From Salinarimonas chemoclinalis (GTDB taxonomy: Bacteria > Pseudomonadota > Alphaproteobacteria > Rhizobiales > Beijerinckiaceae): a DNA stretch of 64,000 bases. The notes under the pieces are model-generated. The model did no database searches. It was given only the letters and a program-made list of their open reading frames with translations, and was not told the DNA's origin. The position numbers were made by a program, and so were the translations under genes. The stretch is taken from the NCBI RefSeq assembly GCF_041514305.1, contig NZ_JBGMWH010000002.1, positions 248,001 through 312,000 of the forward strand. The letters are read 5' to 3'. Position 1 is the first letter of the stretch, and each line of letters opens with the position of its first letter. Shown piece by piece: positions 48,344 to 57,829 of this stretch.

Positions 48344-49135
48344 TCAGCCGTCGGTCGCGATGGTGCGCAGGACGAGCACGGGCGTGCCGCCGTCCGGCGC
48401 GGTGGAGGCGGCATGCGCGGCCTGTTCGAGGTGGAGATAGGCGGGGCTGAACAGGCCGGCGGCCTCCAGCGCCTCGAGGTCGTGGATCGTCATGTGGCGG
48501 CCGCGCAGGGTGATCAGCTCCGCCGCGCGCAGCTCCTGGAGCGTCCGGTTGACGTGGACCGCGGAGATGCCCGTGGCGTCCGCCAGCATCGCCTGGGTCG
48601 CCGGCAACTCGTAGGAGAGGCCGTGCGTGAGGCCCACCGCCCGCAGTCGGTGGAACAGCTCGCAGATGAGGTGCGCCATGCGCTCGAGCGCCGAACGCTG
48701 GCCGAGATTGACCGTCCACTCGCGCTGGAGCGTCTGGGCGCACAGGTCCGACCAGGCGAGCGCCGTCGACAGCCGCGGGCTCGCGGCGGCGATGGCCGCG
48801 ACGCGGGCGCCGGGGATCTCCGCGACGGTCACCGAGGTGATGGCTCCCAGGCTGTGGTCCGCCCGCGGCATCAGCAGCACGTGCTGCTCGCACAGGTCCC
48901 CCGGCAGGACGAACGACAGGACCTGTCGGCGGCCGTCCTCCAGCGACTTGTAGCGCGCCGCCCAGCCGTCGAGCACGACGTACAATGCGTGCGGGCGCTC
49001 GCCCTCGCGTAGGACGTCCTCGCGCGGACCCACGCGGCGGATCCGCTCGCGGCACAACTCCTCGACCAGGCGCGCGTCCTCGTCGGTCAGCGCGACGTAT
49101 GCGGACAGGCGCCGAACGATGGGCTCGACGCTCAT
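48344..49135 (-). CDS. Crp/Fnr family transcriptional regulator
   Basis: A 263-aa regulator. The cyclic-nucleotide-like beta barrel covers about residues 10-140 (LREGERPHALYVVLDGWAARYK, SFVLPGDLCEQHVLLMPRADHS). The helix-turn-helix lies near 185-235 (LPATQAMLADATGISAVHVNRTL with GRHMTIHD following). There is no N-terminal cysteine cluster, so it is not an oxygen-sensing Fnr. It precedes the HWE kinase gene by 13 bp on the same strand and is likely cotranscribed. The family often regulates stress or light responses with such kinases in alphaproteobacteria; the effector is unknown. Confidence 0.92.
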   Translation of the reverse strand: MSVEPIVRRLSAYVALTDEDARLVEELCRERIRRVGPREDVLREGERPHALYVVLDGWAARYKSLEDGRRQVLSFVLPGDLCEQHVLLMPRADHSLGAITSVTVAEIPGARVAAIAAASPRLSTALAWSDLCAQTLQREWTVNLGQRSALERMAHLICELFHRLRAVGLTHGLSYELPATQAMLADATGISAVHVNRTLQELRAAELITLRGRHMTIHDLEALEAAGLFSPAYLHLEQAAHAASTAPDGGTPVLVLRTIATDG

Positions 49136-49264
49136 CGGCGGGGTACTCGCCGCCGGCTCGTGGGAATCATGGACCTCGTCCTCGCGGGGGCCGGACGCCG
49201 GCCCCGGATCGCGCGGGCATGCTCGCGGGAATCGGCACCCGCCGCAAGAGCCGTCGCGCCGCGC

Positions 49265-49582
49265 TCACGCTCGATCGGCCTCCCGACGGCACTGGGCGGT
49301 GCGCACGGCCCCCCATCGATCCGCGAGGAAGAGGTAGTAACCCGTCAGCGCGACGCCGTGGCGTGCGGCGTCGCAGTCGAAGCCCAGCGGAGCCGCCGTG
49401 GCGTTGTCGAGGCGGCCGCCGAAATTCCACGCCGCTCCGACGATGAAGCTCGGGACAGGGTAATCCTCCGGTACCGCGCAATAGAGCTGTGGCTCCTCGC
49501 GCCGCCTGAAGAGATTATAGGCGGGATCGCCCTGGACGCTCGGCTCGTTTCGTTTCGTTAACGCTAGTGAAATGATGTTCAT
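49265..49582 (-). CDS. Hypothetical protein, 105 aa
   Basis: A 105-aa protein from ATG 49582, starting MNIISLALTKRNEPSVQGD. It contains PAYNLFRRREEPQLYCAVPE and FIVGAAWNFGGRLDN, and ends with a Arg-rich tail. No signal peptide or membrane helix. I do not recognise it. The first codons are AT-richer than the surroundings (around 49552-49582), a common sign of a real translation start. It is separated by more than 120 bp from the Crp gene. Confidence 0.65.
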   Translation of the reverse strand: MNIISLALTKRNEPSVQGDPAYNLFRRREEPQLYCAVPEDYPVPSFIVGAAWNFGGRLDNATAAPLGFDCDAARHGVALTGYYLFLADRWGAVRTAQCRREADRA

Positions 49583-49803
49583 GACGATCACCGGACCCGG
49601 CAAGCACGCCGACGAATGCGATTTTCGGGGAGCGTAAAGGCCGCGTCTACAACATGGGTTAGCTCGACGGGCGAGTCCGTCCGTCGTGGCCGCGCCGGTC
49701 GTCCGCCGACCGACCGTGCCCGCACGCACCGGCATTTCGGCTTCACCTGGGGCGCCGGCGTTGGTAAGCAGCGGGCGAGCCATCCGCCGGAGCCCGCGCC
49801 GCC

Positions 49804-50655
<852 letters not shown>

Positions 50656-50662
50656 TGCCGCG

Positions 50663-51823
50663 ATGAACCCCCGCTCCGCCGTCGACCTCGCGCAGGCGCT
50701 GATCCGCTGCCCCTCGGTCACGCCCGCCGAGGGCGGTGCGCTCGCGCTCCTCGCGCGGGTGCTCGAGGCCGCCGGCTTCGCGGTCGAGCGCCCCGTCTTC
50801 TCCGCGCCCGGCACGCCGGATGTGGAGAACCTCTACGCCCGCATCGGCACGGGCGCGCCGGTCCTGCTGTTGGCCGGCCACACGGACGTGGTGCCGCCCG
50901 GCGACGAAGGGCGCTGGACGCACCCACCCTTCTCCGGCGAGATCGTCGACGGCGTGCTCTGGGGGCGCGGCGCCGTGGACATGAAGGGGGGTATCGCCGC
51001 CATGCTCGCCGCCGCGCTCGACTTAGTGGCGACGCGCCCGGATTTCCCCGGCTCGATCGCCGTGCTGATCACGGGGGACGAGGAGGGGCCGGCGATCAAC
51101 GGCACGGTCAAGCTGCTCGAGTGGGCGAAGGCCAGGGGCGAGCGTTTCGACGCCTGCATCCTCGGCGAGCCGACGAACCCCGAGCGGCTCGGCGACATGA
51201 TCAAGATCGGCCGGCGCGGCTCGCTCTCGGGCACGCTCGTCGTCCATGGCAAGCAGGGCCACGTCGCCTATCCGCATCTCGCGGACAACCCGATCGAGGG
51301 TATGGTGCGTCTGCTCGCGGGGCTCAAGGCGACGCTGCTCGACGCGGGAACGGTTCACTTCGCGGCCTCGAACCTCGAGGTGACGACGGTCGATGTCGGG
51401 AACCCGGCGACGAACGTGATCCCCGGCGAGGCGCGCGCGGCCTTCAACATCCGCTTCAACGACCTCTGGACGCCCGCGACGCTGGAGACCGAGATCCGCC
51501 GCCGGCTCGAGGCCGCCGCCGGCAACGCCGTGCGGTGGGAGGCGTCGTTCGAGAATACGAACGCGGTCGCCTTCCTCACGGAGCCGAACGCCTTCGTGCG
51601 CCGGGTCCAGGACGCCGTCGAGGCCGAGACCGGCATCCGCCCGGCGCTCTCGACGACGGGGGGCACGTCGGACGCACGCTTCATCAAGGACTACTGCCCC
51701 GTGCTCGAGTTCGGCCTCGTGGGCCAGACCATGCACCAGGTCGACGAGCGCGTGCCGGTCGCGGAGCTGGAGCGGCTGCAGGCGATCTACGGGCGGGTGC
51801 TGGAGGCGTATTTCGCCGGCTGA
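50663..51823 (+). CDS. dapE: Succinyl-diaminopimelate desuccinylase
   Basis: A 386-aa zinc peptidase removing succinate from N-succinyl-LL-diaminopimelate. Metal ligands are in place: His73 and Asp75 in AGHTDVVPPG, Asp106 in GRGAVDMKGG, and Glu140-Glu141 in GDEEGPA. STTGGTSDARF and the terminal GQTMHQVDERVPVAEL supply the remaining site residues. The dimerisation domain lies at about 185-300. It starts 7 bp after dapD. The product feeds both lysine and peptidoglycan. Confidence 0.97.
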   Translation: MNPRSAVDLAQALIRCPSVTPAEGGALALLARVLEAAGFAVERPVFSAPGTPDVENLYARIGTGAPVLLLAGHTDVVPPGDEGRWTHPPFSGEIVDGVLWGRGAVDMKGGIAAMLAAALDLVATRPDFPGSIAVLITGDEEGPAINGTVKLLEWAKARGERFDACILGEPTNPERLGDMIKIGRRGSLSGTLVVHGKQGHVAYPHLADNPIEGMVRLLAGLKATLLDAGTVHFAASNLEVTTVDVGNPATNVIPGEARAAFNIRFNDLWTPATLETEIRRRLEAAAGNAVRWEASFENTNAVAFLTEPNAFVRRVQDAVEAETGIRPALSTTGGTSDARFIKDYCPVLEFGLVGQTMHQVDERVPVAELERLQAIYGRVLEAYFAG

Positions 51824-51958
51824 GATCGCGCCCGGCGCCGCGGTATCCTTGCGTCGCCGCAATCCAGACCTTTCCAGCCTCGTATTCCGCTTTCCCGATC
51901 GCACATTCTCCGGCAAGACGGGCGTGCACCGCGCGCCACCTTGCTTCGGAGATGCGCC

Positions 51959-52900
51959 ATGAGCCGTTCCACGAACGACACGACCAGCACCGGCCTCCAC
52001 CACGTCACCGCGATCTCGGGTGAGGCGCGGCGCAACCGCGACTTCTACACCCGCGTGCTCGGGCTGCGACTGGTCAAGAAGACCGTCAACTTCGACGATC
52101 CCGGCACCTACCACCTCTATTTCGGCGATGCGGCCGGGGCGCCGGGCACCATCCTCACCTTCTTCCCCTGGGCGAACGCCGCGCCGGGCCGGGCCGGTGC
52201 GGGCGAGACCGGCGAGACCGCGTTTCGCGTGCCCAAGGCGGCGATCGGCTTCTGGCTCGCGCGCTTCGTGCGGATGTCGGTCGATCACGAAGGGCCGGCG
52301 ACCCGCTTCGGCCGGCCGGTCGTCACCTTCCGTGATCCCGACGGCATGCGCCTCGCCCTCGTCGGCGTGGAGGGCGCCGAGGACGAGCCCGCCTGGGCGG
52401 TGGACGGGATCGAGGCGGCGCACGCGATCCGCGGCTTCGAGAGCGTGACGCTCGAGGTGGGCGCGATCGCGGGCACCGCGGCGGTGCTGACGCGGGTCTT
52501 CGGCCTCGCGGAGACCGCACGGGAGGCGGGGCGCGTGCGCTTCGAGGGGACGGCGGCGGTGGGCGCCGCGGTCGAGCTCGTCGAGAGCGCGGCCGGGCGT
52601 CCGCGGCTCGGCGCCGGCTCGGTCCACCACGTCGCCTTCCGCGCGGGGAGCGATGCCGCGCAGGCCGCGATGGCGGAGGAGCTCGCGGCAATGGGCCTGC
52701 CGGCGACCGAGCAGAAGGATCGCAACTACTTCCGCTCGATCTACTTCCGCGAGCCGGGCGGCGTGCTGTTCGAGATCGCCACCGACGAGCCCGGGTTCGC
52801 CGCCGACGAGCCCGCCGACAGCCTCGGCGAGGCGCTGAAGCTCCCCGCCTTCCTCGAGCCGCAGCGCGCGCGCATCGAGGCCGTCCTGCCGCCCCTGTGA
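51959..52900 (+). CDS. Glyoxalase/ring-cleaving dioxygenase family protein (MhqO-like)
   Basis: A 313-aa protein with two vicinal-oxygen-chelate halves. The first has GLHHVTAISG at residues 12-21, with a likely metal His, and RNRDFYTRVLGLRLVKKTVNFDDP. The second repeats the pattern (SVTLEVG, SVHHVAFRAG near 225-235, GGVLFEIATDEPGF). The layout is that of MhqO/MhqA-type proteins linked to quinone or aromatic detoxification. The esterase gene next door is their usual partner (MhqD-like). The start is ATG 51959. Confidence 0.9.
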   Translation: MSRSTNDTTSTGLHHVTAISGEARRNRDFYTRVLGLRLVKKTVNFDDPGTYHLYFGDAAGAPGTILTFFPWANAAPGRAGAGETGETAFRVPKAAIGFWLARFVRMSVDHEGPATRFGRPVVTFRDPDGMRLALVGVEGAEDEPAWAVDGIEAAHAIRGFESVTLEVGAIAGTAAVLTRVFGLAETAREAGRVRFEGTAAVGAAVELVESAAGRPRLGAGSVHHVAFRAGSDAAQAAMAEELAAMGLPATEQKDRNYFRSIYFREPGGVLFEIATDEPGFAADEPADSLGEALKLPAFLEPQRARIEAVLPPL

Positions 52901-52914
52901 CGAGTGCCCGAACC

Positions 52915-53526
52915 ATGGCCGACCTCTCCTTCGTCCACACGCACGCGCCGGGGGACCCGGCGCGTGCGCCCCTCCTTCTCCTGCACGGCACGGGCGGAAA
53001 CGAGCACGACCTCGTCCCGCTCGTGGCCGAGATCGCGCCCGGGCGGGCCTTCGTCTCGCCGCGGGGCCAGGTGCTGGAGAACGGCATGCCGCGTTTCTTC
53101 CGGCGCCTGTCGGAAGGCGTCTTCGACGAGGCGGACGTGCGCGCGCGCGCCGACGCGCTCGCCGGCTTCGTCGGCGAGACGCGCGCCGCGTACGGGCTCG
53201 CAGCGCCGGTGGCGGTCGGGTTCTCCAACGGGGCGAACATCGCGGCCGCCGTGATGTGGCGTCACCCCGGCGTGCTCGCCGGGGCCGTGCTGTGGCGGGC
53301 GATGACTCCGCTGCGCGAGGCGCCCGCGGGCGGGCTCGACGGCACGCCGGTCATGATCGTCAGCGGCGCGATGGATCCGATCGTCCCGGCGAGCGACGTC
53401 GGCAATCTCGCGAGCCGGCTGCGCGAGGCCGGCGCGTCCGTCACGCACGAGACGCTGCCGGTCGGGCACGGGCTGACGCGCCCCGATCTCGACCTCGCCC
53501 GCGGCTTCCTCGCGACGCGCGGGTGA
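52915..53526 (+). CDS. Alpha/beta hydrolase (carboxylesterase, YpfH/MhqD-like)
   Basis: A 203-aa serine hydrolase. The triad is visible: Ser104 in VGFSNGANIA, Asp154 in SGAMDPIVP and His185 in LPVGHGLTRP. LLLHGTGGNEHDL forms the oxyanion region. The alternative start is GTG 52897, overlapping the stop of the previous gene as GTGA, which would add six residues; ATG 52915 matches the family more closely. It pairs with the glyoxalase-family gene upstream, the MhqO-MhqD arrangement associated with quinone stress (by family precedent). Confidence 0.9.
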   Translation: MADLSFVHTHAPGDPARAPLLLLHGTGGNEHDLVPLVAEIAPGRAFVSPRGQVLENGMPRFFRRLSEGVFDEADVRARADALAGFVGETRAAYGLAAPVAVGFSNGANIAAAVMWRHPGVLAGAVLWRAMTPLREAPAGGLDGTPVMIVSGAMDPIVPASDVGNLASRLREAGASVTHETLPVGHGLTRPDLDLARGFLATRG

Positions 53527-54561
53527 TCAGCCCGAGACGCGCTCGACGAGCACGAAGCCGGTGTCGACGGCGCGCTCCAGCACCGGCTCGCCGCGCATGC
53601 GCGCCAGCACGAGCCGGGCGACCTCGCGCCCTACGAGGTCGCCCGCCGGGCGGATCGTGGTGAGCGGCGGCACGCAGGCGGCGGCGAAGGGCAGGTCCCC
53701 GAAGCCCACGAGGGCGAGTTGCTCGGGCACCGGCAGTGCCCGGCGCTGCGCCTCGAAGAGGGCGCCCATCGCGACGAGGTCGTTGGAGGCGGCGATGCCG
53801 TCGACGTCGGGGATCTCGCGCAGGGCGCGATCGAGGAGGAGCGCGCCCGCCTGCGGGTCGGCCGGTCCGGGATGGTTGAGGATCGCCGCCGCGACGCCCT
53901 CCGCCCGCGCGGCCGCTGCGAAACCCTCGGCGCGCTGCGCCGCCCGGCGGTCCTCCTGCATGCGCGCGCCGCAGAAGGCGAGGCGGCGGCGCCCACGGGC
54001 GACCAGCCGCCGCGCGACGGTGGCGCCGACCGCGCCGTGATCGAAGCCGACGCCCATGTCGACGGGCGCCGCGCCGCGCTCCCACATCTCGACGACGGGC
54101 ACCCGCGCCTTCTTCAGGAGTGCACGCGTGTCCGGGTTGTGCTCGAGCCCCGTGAGGACGATCGCTGCCGGTGCCCAGGCGAGCGACGCGCGCACGAGCG
54201 CCTCCTCGCGGGCGAGGTCGTACTCGGTGTGGCCGAGCAGCACCTGCAGCCCCTGCGGCGCGAGCGCGGCCTCGAGCGCCGATACGGTCTCGGCGAAGAA
54301 GGCGTTGCGCACGGAGGGGACGATGAGGCTGACGACGCGCGAGGACGCGGCCGCGAGCCCGCCGGCGACGAGATTCGGCACGTAACCGAGATCGGCCACC
54401 GCCTTGGCGATGGCGTCGCGTGCGGGTGGCGAGACGCTCTTGGGCCGGCGGAAGTAGAGCGAGACGGTGGAGGCGGACACGTCCGCCGCGGCGGCGACCT
54501 CCGACATGGTCACCGCCTGCATCTTCCGCCGCCCCCGCCGCCGCGGCCCCGCGTCGTCCAT
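53527..54561 (-). CDS. LacI/GntR-type transcriptional repressor
   Basis: A 344-aa LacI-family regulator. The helix-turn-helix and hinge lie at about residues 17-63 (MSEVAAAADVSASTVSLYFR, with the hinge near LGYVPN), followed by a periplasmic-binding-type effector domain (LIVPSVRNAFFAETVSALE, ILTGLEHNPDTR-like, LVGFGDLPFAA). It resembles GntR-type repressors of gluconate or related sugars. The ATG 54561 was chosen; the 13 Arg-rich residues before Met14 are not certain. It is convergent with the esterase gene, ending one base after it. A TTGACA at 54624-54619 on the minus strand may be its -35. Confidence 0.9.
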   Translation of the reverse strand: MDDAGPRRRGRRKMQAVTMSEVAAAADVSASTVSLYFRRPKSVSPPARDAIAKAVADLGYVPNLVAGGLAAASSRVVSLIVPSVRNAFFAETVSALEAALAPQGLQVLLGHTEYDLAREEALVRASLAWAPAAIVLTGLEHNPDTRALLKKARVPVVEMWERGAAPVDMGVGFDHGAVGATVARRLVARGRRRLAFCGARMQEDRRAAQRAEGFAAAARAEGVAAAILNHPGPADPQAGALLLDRALREIPDVDGIAASNDLVAMGALFEAQRRALPVPEQLALVGFGDLPFAAACVPPLTTIRPAGDLVGREVARLVLARMRGEPVLERAVDTGFVLVERVSG

Positions 54562-54715
54562 GCCCGATCCCCGATCGTAGCGCTGCGATGCTGCGACGTT
54601 GGCGGATGCACGGTCCCGTGTCAAACGTAGCGCCGGCCTCCAGGACGGCCGAGCCGACGCCGGTCGCGCATCCTCCGGAGCGTCGCTGAGCGGTGTGCGG
54701 GAGCCCCCGAGGTGC

Positions 54716-55363
54716 TCAGCCCGTCGGCAGCCGGGCGCGCATGTCCTCGGGCAGGGCGGCGCGGATCGCCTCGAGGAAGGCGCCGATCTGCCGCGGCTCG
54801 ATCGGCCCGATGTGCTTGTGCCGGACGATGCCTGCCTGGTCGATGACGAAGGTCTCCGGCACGCCATAGACGCCCCAGTCGATGGCCGAGCGGCCGCTCG
54901 CGTCGACGCCGACGCGGTCGTAGGGGTTGCCGAGCGCGCCGAGGAAGCGACGGGCGTTCTCGGGCGCGTCCTTGTAGTTGATCCCGACGATCGTCAGGTA
55001 GGGCAGCTCGGCGAGTTCCATCAGCACCGGATGCTCGACGCGGCACGGGCCGCACCAGGAGGCCCAGACGTTGACGATCGTCACCGGCCGCTCCGGCGTG
55101 CCGACGAGATCCGCGGTCGAGAAGCCGGGGATCGGCGCGCCCGCGGCGGAGAGCCCCTCGAGCGGCGGCAGGTCCACCTGCGGGGCCGGGCGCCCGATCA
55201 GGACGGAGGGTACCCGCGACGGATCGCCGAACAGGCCGATCAGGAAAACGACCGAGAGACCCGCGAAGATCAGAACCGGCAGCAGGAAGAGGACGCGGAT
55301 GCGCGGGCGCGGTGCGGGATCGCTCTTCGCGTCGACGGGATCGAAGTGCGGACGCTCGTCCAT
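54716..55363 (-). CDS. ccmG: Cytochrome c biogenesis thioredoxin CcmG (DsbE)
   Basis: A 215-aa periplasmic thioredoxin tethered by an N-terminal helix (about 23-45, VLFLLPVLIFAGLSVVF). The redox motif is WASWCGPC with Cys104 and Cys107. GINYKDAPENARRFL and GVYGVPETFVIDQAGIV are CcmG-specific segments. It reduces apocytochrome c cysteines before heme attachment. It is the last gene of a ccmC-ccmD-ccmG run, 2 bp after ccmD. Confidence 0.95.
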   Translation of the reverse strand: MDERPHFDPVDAKSDPAPRPRIRVLFLLPVLIFAGLSVVFLIGLFGDPSRVPSVLIGRPAPQVDLPPLEGLSAAGAPIPGFSTADLVGTPERPVTIVNVWASWCGPCRVEHPVLMELAELPYLTIVGINYKDAPENARRFLGALGNPYDRVGVDASGRSAIDWGVYGVPETFVIDQAGIVRHKHIGPIEPRQIGAFLEAIRAALPEDMRARLPTG

Positions 55364-55365
55364 TC

Positions 55366-55593
55366 TCAGGCCCTCTCGGTGGTGGCGGGCCGCTCGGCGG
55401 TCGCCTGGGAGGGCGATCCCGCGGCGCGCTCCTCGCCGCGGCGCCGGCCGCGCCCGGCGCCGCGGGCCTCGAGCTCGGCGAGGGCACGCTTCTGGGCGCG
55501 CTGGTCGAGGATCATGCGCGCGATCAGCCCGCCGATCACGAGGACCGTGGCGAGGTAGCTCGCCAGGATGAAGGGGGTGTGCGGATCGCCCAT
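55366..55593 (-). CDS. ccmD: Heme exporter protein CcmD
   Basis: A 75-aa small protein with a single helix (about 8-28, FILASYLATVLVIGGLIARM) then a basic stretch with LDQRAQKRALAELEARGAGR. Typical of CcmD, which helps release holo-CcmE from CcmC. It is 10 bp after ccmC and 2 bp before ccmG. Confidence 0.92.
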   Translation of the reverse strand: MGDPHTPFILASYLATVLVIGGLIARMILDQRAQKRALAELEARGAGRGRRRGEERAAGSPSQATAERPATTERA

Positions 55594-55603
55594 CGCCGCC
55601 TCC

Positions 55604-56350
55604 TCAGGCCGCCGCCCGGCGTTCGTCGAGGCGCTCGGCCTCGAGGATCGAGAGCGTGCGCACGCGCCGGCGGAAGACCTCCGTGCGCATGGCGTACATG
55701 TGCATGGTCAGCGCGAGGAAGGTGACGCCGAGCGCCATCACGAGGAGCGGGTAGAGCATCGTGGGGTAGATCGTCGGGCCGTCCATGCGGAAGACGCTCG
55801 CCGGCTGGTGCAGCGTGTTCCACCAGTCGACGGAGAACTTCACGATCGGCAGGTTGAGCGCGCCGACCAGCGTGAGGATCGCCACCGCCCGCGCCGCGCG
55901 CGAGGGGTCCTCGATCGTGCGCCACAGCGCGATGATGCCGGCGTAGACCAGGAAGAGGACCAGCACGGAGGTCAGCCGTGCATCCCACACCCAGTACGTG
56001 CCCCACATCGGCTTGCCCCACAGCGCCCCCGTGACCAGGCACACGAGCGTGAAGGCCGCGCCGATGGGCGCAGCCGCCTTCTGCGAGACGTCCGCCAGCG
56101 GATGGCGCCAGACCAGCGTGCCGATCGCCGACGCGCTCATCATGGCGTAGAGGAAGAGCGCCAGCCACGCGGCCGGCACGTGGATGTACATGATCCGGAT
56201 GGTCTCGCCCTGCTGGTAGTCCGCGGGCGCGACGAACCAGGCCATCCACAGGCCGATCCCGAGCGACACGACGGTGAGGCCGGCGAGCCAGGGGAGCAGG
56301 ACCCCCGACCAACGCAGGAACGTGCTCGGATTGGCGAGTTTCGTCAGCAT
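55604..56350 (-). CDS. ccmC: Heme lyase component CcmC
   Basis: A 248-aa six-helix membrane protein transferring heme to CcmE. The tryptophan-rich motif WGTYWVWDARLTSVLVLFL lies near 120-138, with the flanking histidines (YIHVPAAW and WWNTLHQPASV) in place. The ATG 56350 (MLTKLANPSTFLRW) matches the family; longer readings are not conserved. ccmA and ccmB, which often precede it, are absent here: the next gene upstream on this strand is a DUF1254 gene. Confidence 0.95.
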   Translation of the reverse strand: MLTKLANPSTFLRWSGVLLPWLAGLTVVSLGIGLWMAWFVAPADYQQGETIRIMYIHVPAAWLALFLYAMMSASAIGTLVWRHPLADVSQKAAAPIGAAFTLVCLVTGALWGKPMWGTYWVWDARLTSVLVLFLVYAGIIALWRTIEDPSRAARAVAILTLVGALNLPIVKFSVDWWNTLHQPASVFRMDGPTIYPTMLYPLLVMALGVTFLALTMHMYAMRTEVFRRRVRTLSILEAERLDERRAAA

Positions 56351-56530
56351 GCGGCTCCCTCGGGACCCGCACGATGTAGCGAGCCCGCCTTCCCCCCGCA
56401 ACGGCGCCGTGGTCGCACCTCGGAACCGTTCCGGTTCGGCCGACCATGCCGCGCGGACACGGCGGGGGCAATGCGCGCAAGACCGGACCCGACCCCGCAT
56501 TCCCGCCGACCGCGTGGCACGCGAGCGCTC

Positions 56531-57181
56531 TCAGAGCGGCTCGATCGTGCAGGACACGCTCTCGACGAGCGCCCGCGCGAGCCCCGCCTCGCTCGGGAAG
56601 CCGGCGAGCGTACGCACCAGCACGAACCCCTCGCGGCTGGGCGCGACGACGCGCAGGTCCCCGAATCCGTCGGCGGGAGCCTCGTCGGTGCCGTCCACGT
56701 CGGCGTCGCGGGCGACGAGGTCGTCGAGCTGCTCGCGGGTGGCGACCACGAGCTCGAGCCGCCCGCGCACGGCGGCCCGGTCCGTCACCGCGTAGTAGGC
56801 GCCCGCGCCTCGGGCGTGGAGCGAAACCGTCTGGAACAGCGGACCGTCGGGCGCGCTCACGCGCAGCGGCCCCTCGGCGAGATCGTAGGCGCAGGCGCCC
56901 ACCGCCATCGCCGGGTCGTGGTGCGGCAGCCAGGTCGCCGGCGGGCTCGGGTCGAGGACGCCGAAGCCGGCGTCGCGCGGGGCGGCGACGAGCACCGCCG
57001 TCTCCGACGTGGCGGTGGGCGCCAGCCGCGCCTGCGCGTCCTGGCGCGCGAGCCAGGGCAGCATCAGGATGGCGGCGATGTGCGTCATTGCCGCGAGCAC
57101 GAGGCCGATCGTCGTCGCGAGCGCGAGCTTGCCCGCGTTGCGGCCGAGGCTGTCGAGGACGGCGCGGGCGCGGGGCGTCAC
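56531..57181 (-). CDS. DUF1254 domain membrane-anchored protein
   Basis: A 216-aa protein from GTG 57181 (MTPRARAVLDSLGRNAGKL). One N-terminal helix (about 18-42, LATTIGLVLAAMTHIAAILM) is followed by a DUF1254-like domain with TWLPHHDPAMAVGACAYDL, LFQTVSLHARGAGAYYAV and the final RALVESVSCTIEPL. It overlaps the stop of the preceding DUF1214 gene as GTGA (57178-57181). In other bacteria DUF1254 and DUF1214 occur fused in one exported protein; here they form two anchored proteins. The function is unknown. Confidence 0.82.
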   Translation of the reverse strand: MTPRARAVLDSLGRNAGKLALATTIGLVLAAMTHIAAILMLPWLARQDAQARLAPTATSETAVLVAAPRDAGFGVLDPSPPATWLPHHDPAMAVGACAYDLAEGPLRVSAPDGPLFQTVSLHARGAGAYYAVTDRAAVRGRLELVVATREQLDDLVARDADVDGTDEAPADGFGDLRVVAPSREGFVLVRTLAGFPSEAGLARALVESVSCTIEPL

Positions 57182-57804
57182 GACGTCGTCCCCCCGGGGC
57201 AGGACACGCGCACGATGCGCGGCATGGCGCCGTCGTCGAGCCAGCCCAGCGCGCCGGAGACGGGGCTGTCGTAGAGGCGCAGCACGACCTGGAATCGCCC
57301 CGCACCGGGGAGCTGGAGCCAGTTGCCCGGCCGCGGAGAGGGTGACAGCGCGATCGTCACGCCGCCTGCCTCGTCGCGCAGCATCTGTGCGGAAGCGAGC
57401 CCGGCGCGGCGCTGTGCCGTCTCCGGCGGGCGGCCCTCGGGATCGTAGAGCGTGACGGTCCAGGCGCGCGCCACCGGCGTCTCGCCGGAGACGTCGTAGC
57501 TGCAAGCGGCGTCGAGCGGCCGGCCGAGCTCGTCGACGTCGGCGCGGAAGGCGATGCCTTCGCCGAGCGCGAGCGGCACGTCGGCCGAGCGCGCCATGAT
57601 GGCACGGGCGTAGGGGTCGGACGACGGCGAGCCGACGCTCGGCCAAGCGACCCAGGCCTGGACGCGGCGCTCGCCGAACGGGTACTCCCCCTCCAGCACG
57701 AAGAGCGCGGAGCCGAGCCCGAGCCCCGCGCCGAGCGCCGCCGCCCAGGCGAGGAGGAGCAGATGGTAGACGTTCCGGGCCGCTCGGCGCAGCGCTTCGA
57801 ACAT
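57178..57804 (-). CDS. DUF1214 domain membrane-anchored protein
   Basis: A 208-aa protein with one N-terminal helix (about 13-37, VYHLLLLAWAAALGAGLGLG). The DUF1214 domain follows, with VGSPSSDPYARAIMARSADVP, LDAACSYDVSGETP, ARAWTVTLYDPEGR and the family ending NWLQLPGAGRFQVVLRLYDS. The start ATG 57804 begins just before the helix. The companion DUF1254 gene overlaps its end. It lies 25 bp after the PBP1A gene on the same strand, so it may be cotranscribed with it. Confidence 0.86.
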   Translation of the reverse strand: MFEALRRAARNVYHLLLLAWAAALGAGLGLGSALFVLEGEYPFGERRVQAWVAWPSVGSPSSDPYARAIMARSADVPLALGEGIAFRADVDELGRPLDAACSYDVSGETPVARAWTVTLYDPEGRPPETAQRRAGLASAQMLRDEAGGVTIALSPSPRPGNWLQLPGAGRFQVVLRLYDSPVSGALGWLDDGAMPRIVRVSCPGGTTS

Positions 57805-57829
57805 GACCGCGTTCCCGTTGCGCCCGCGC

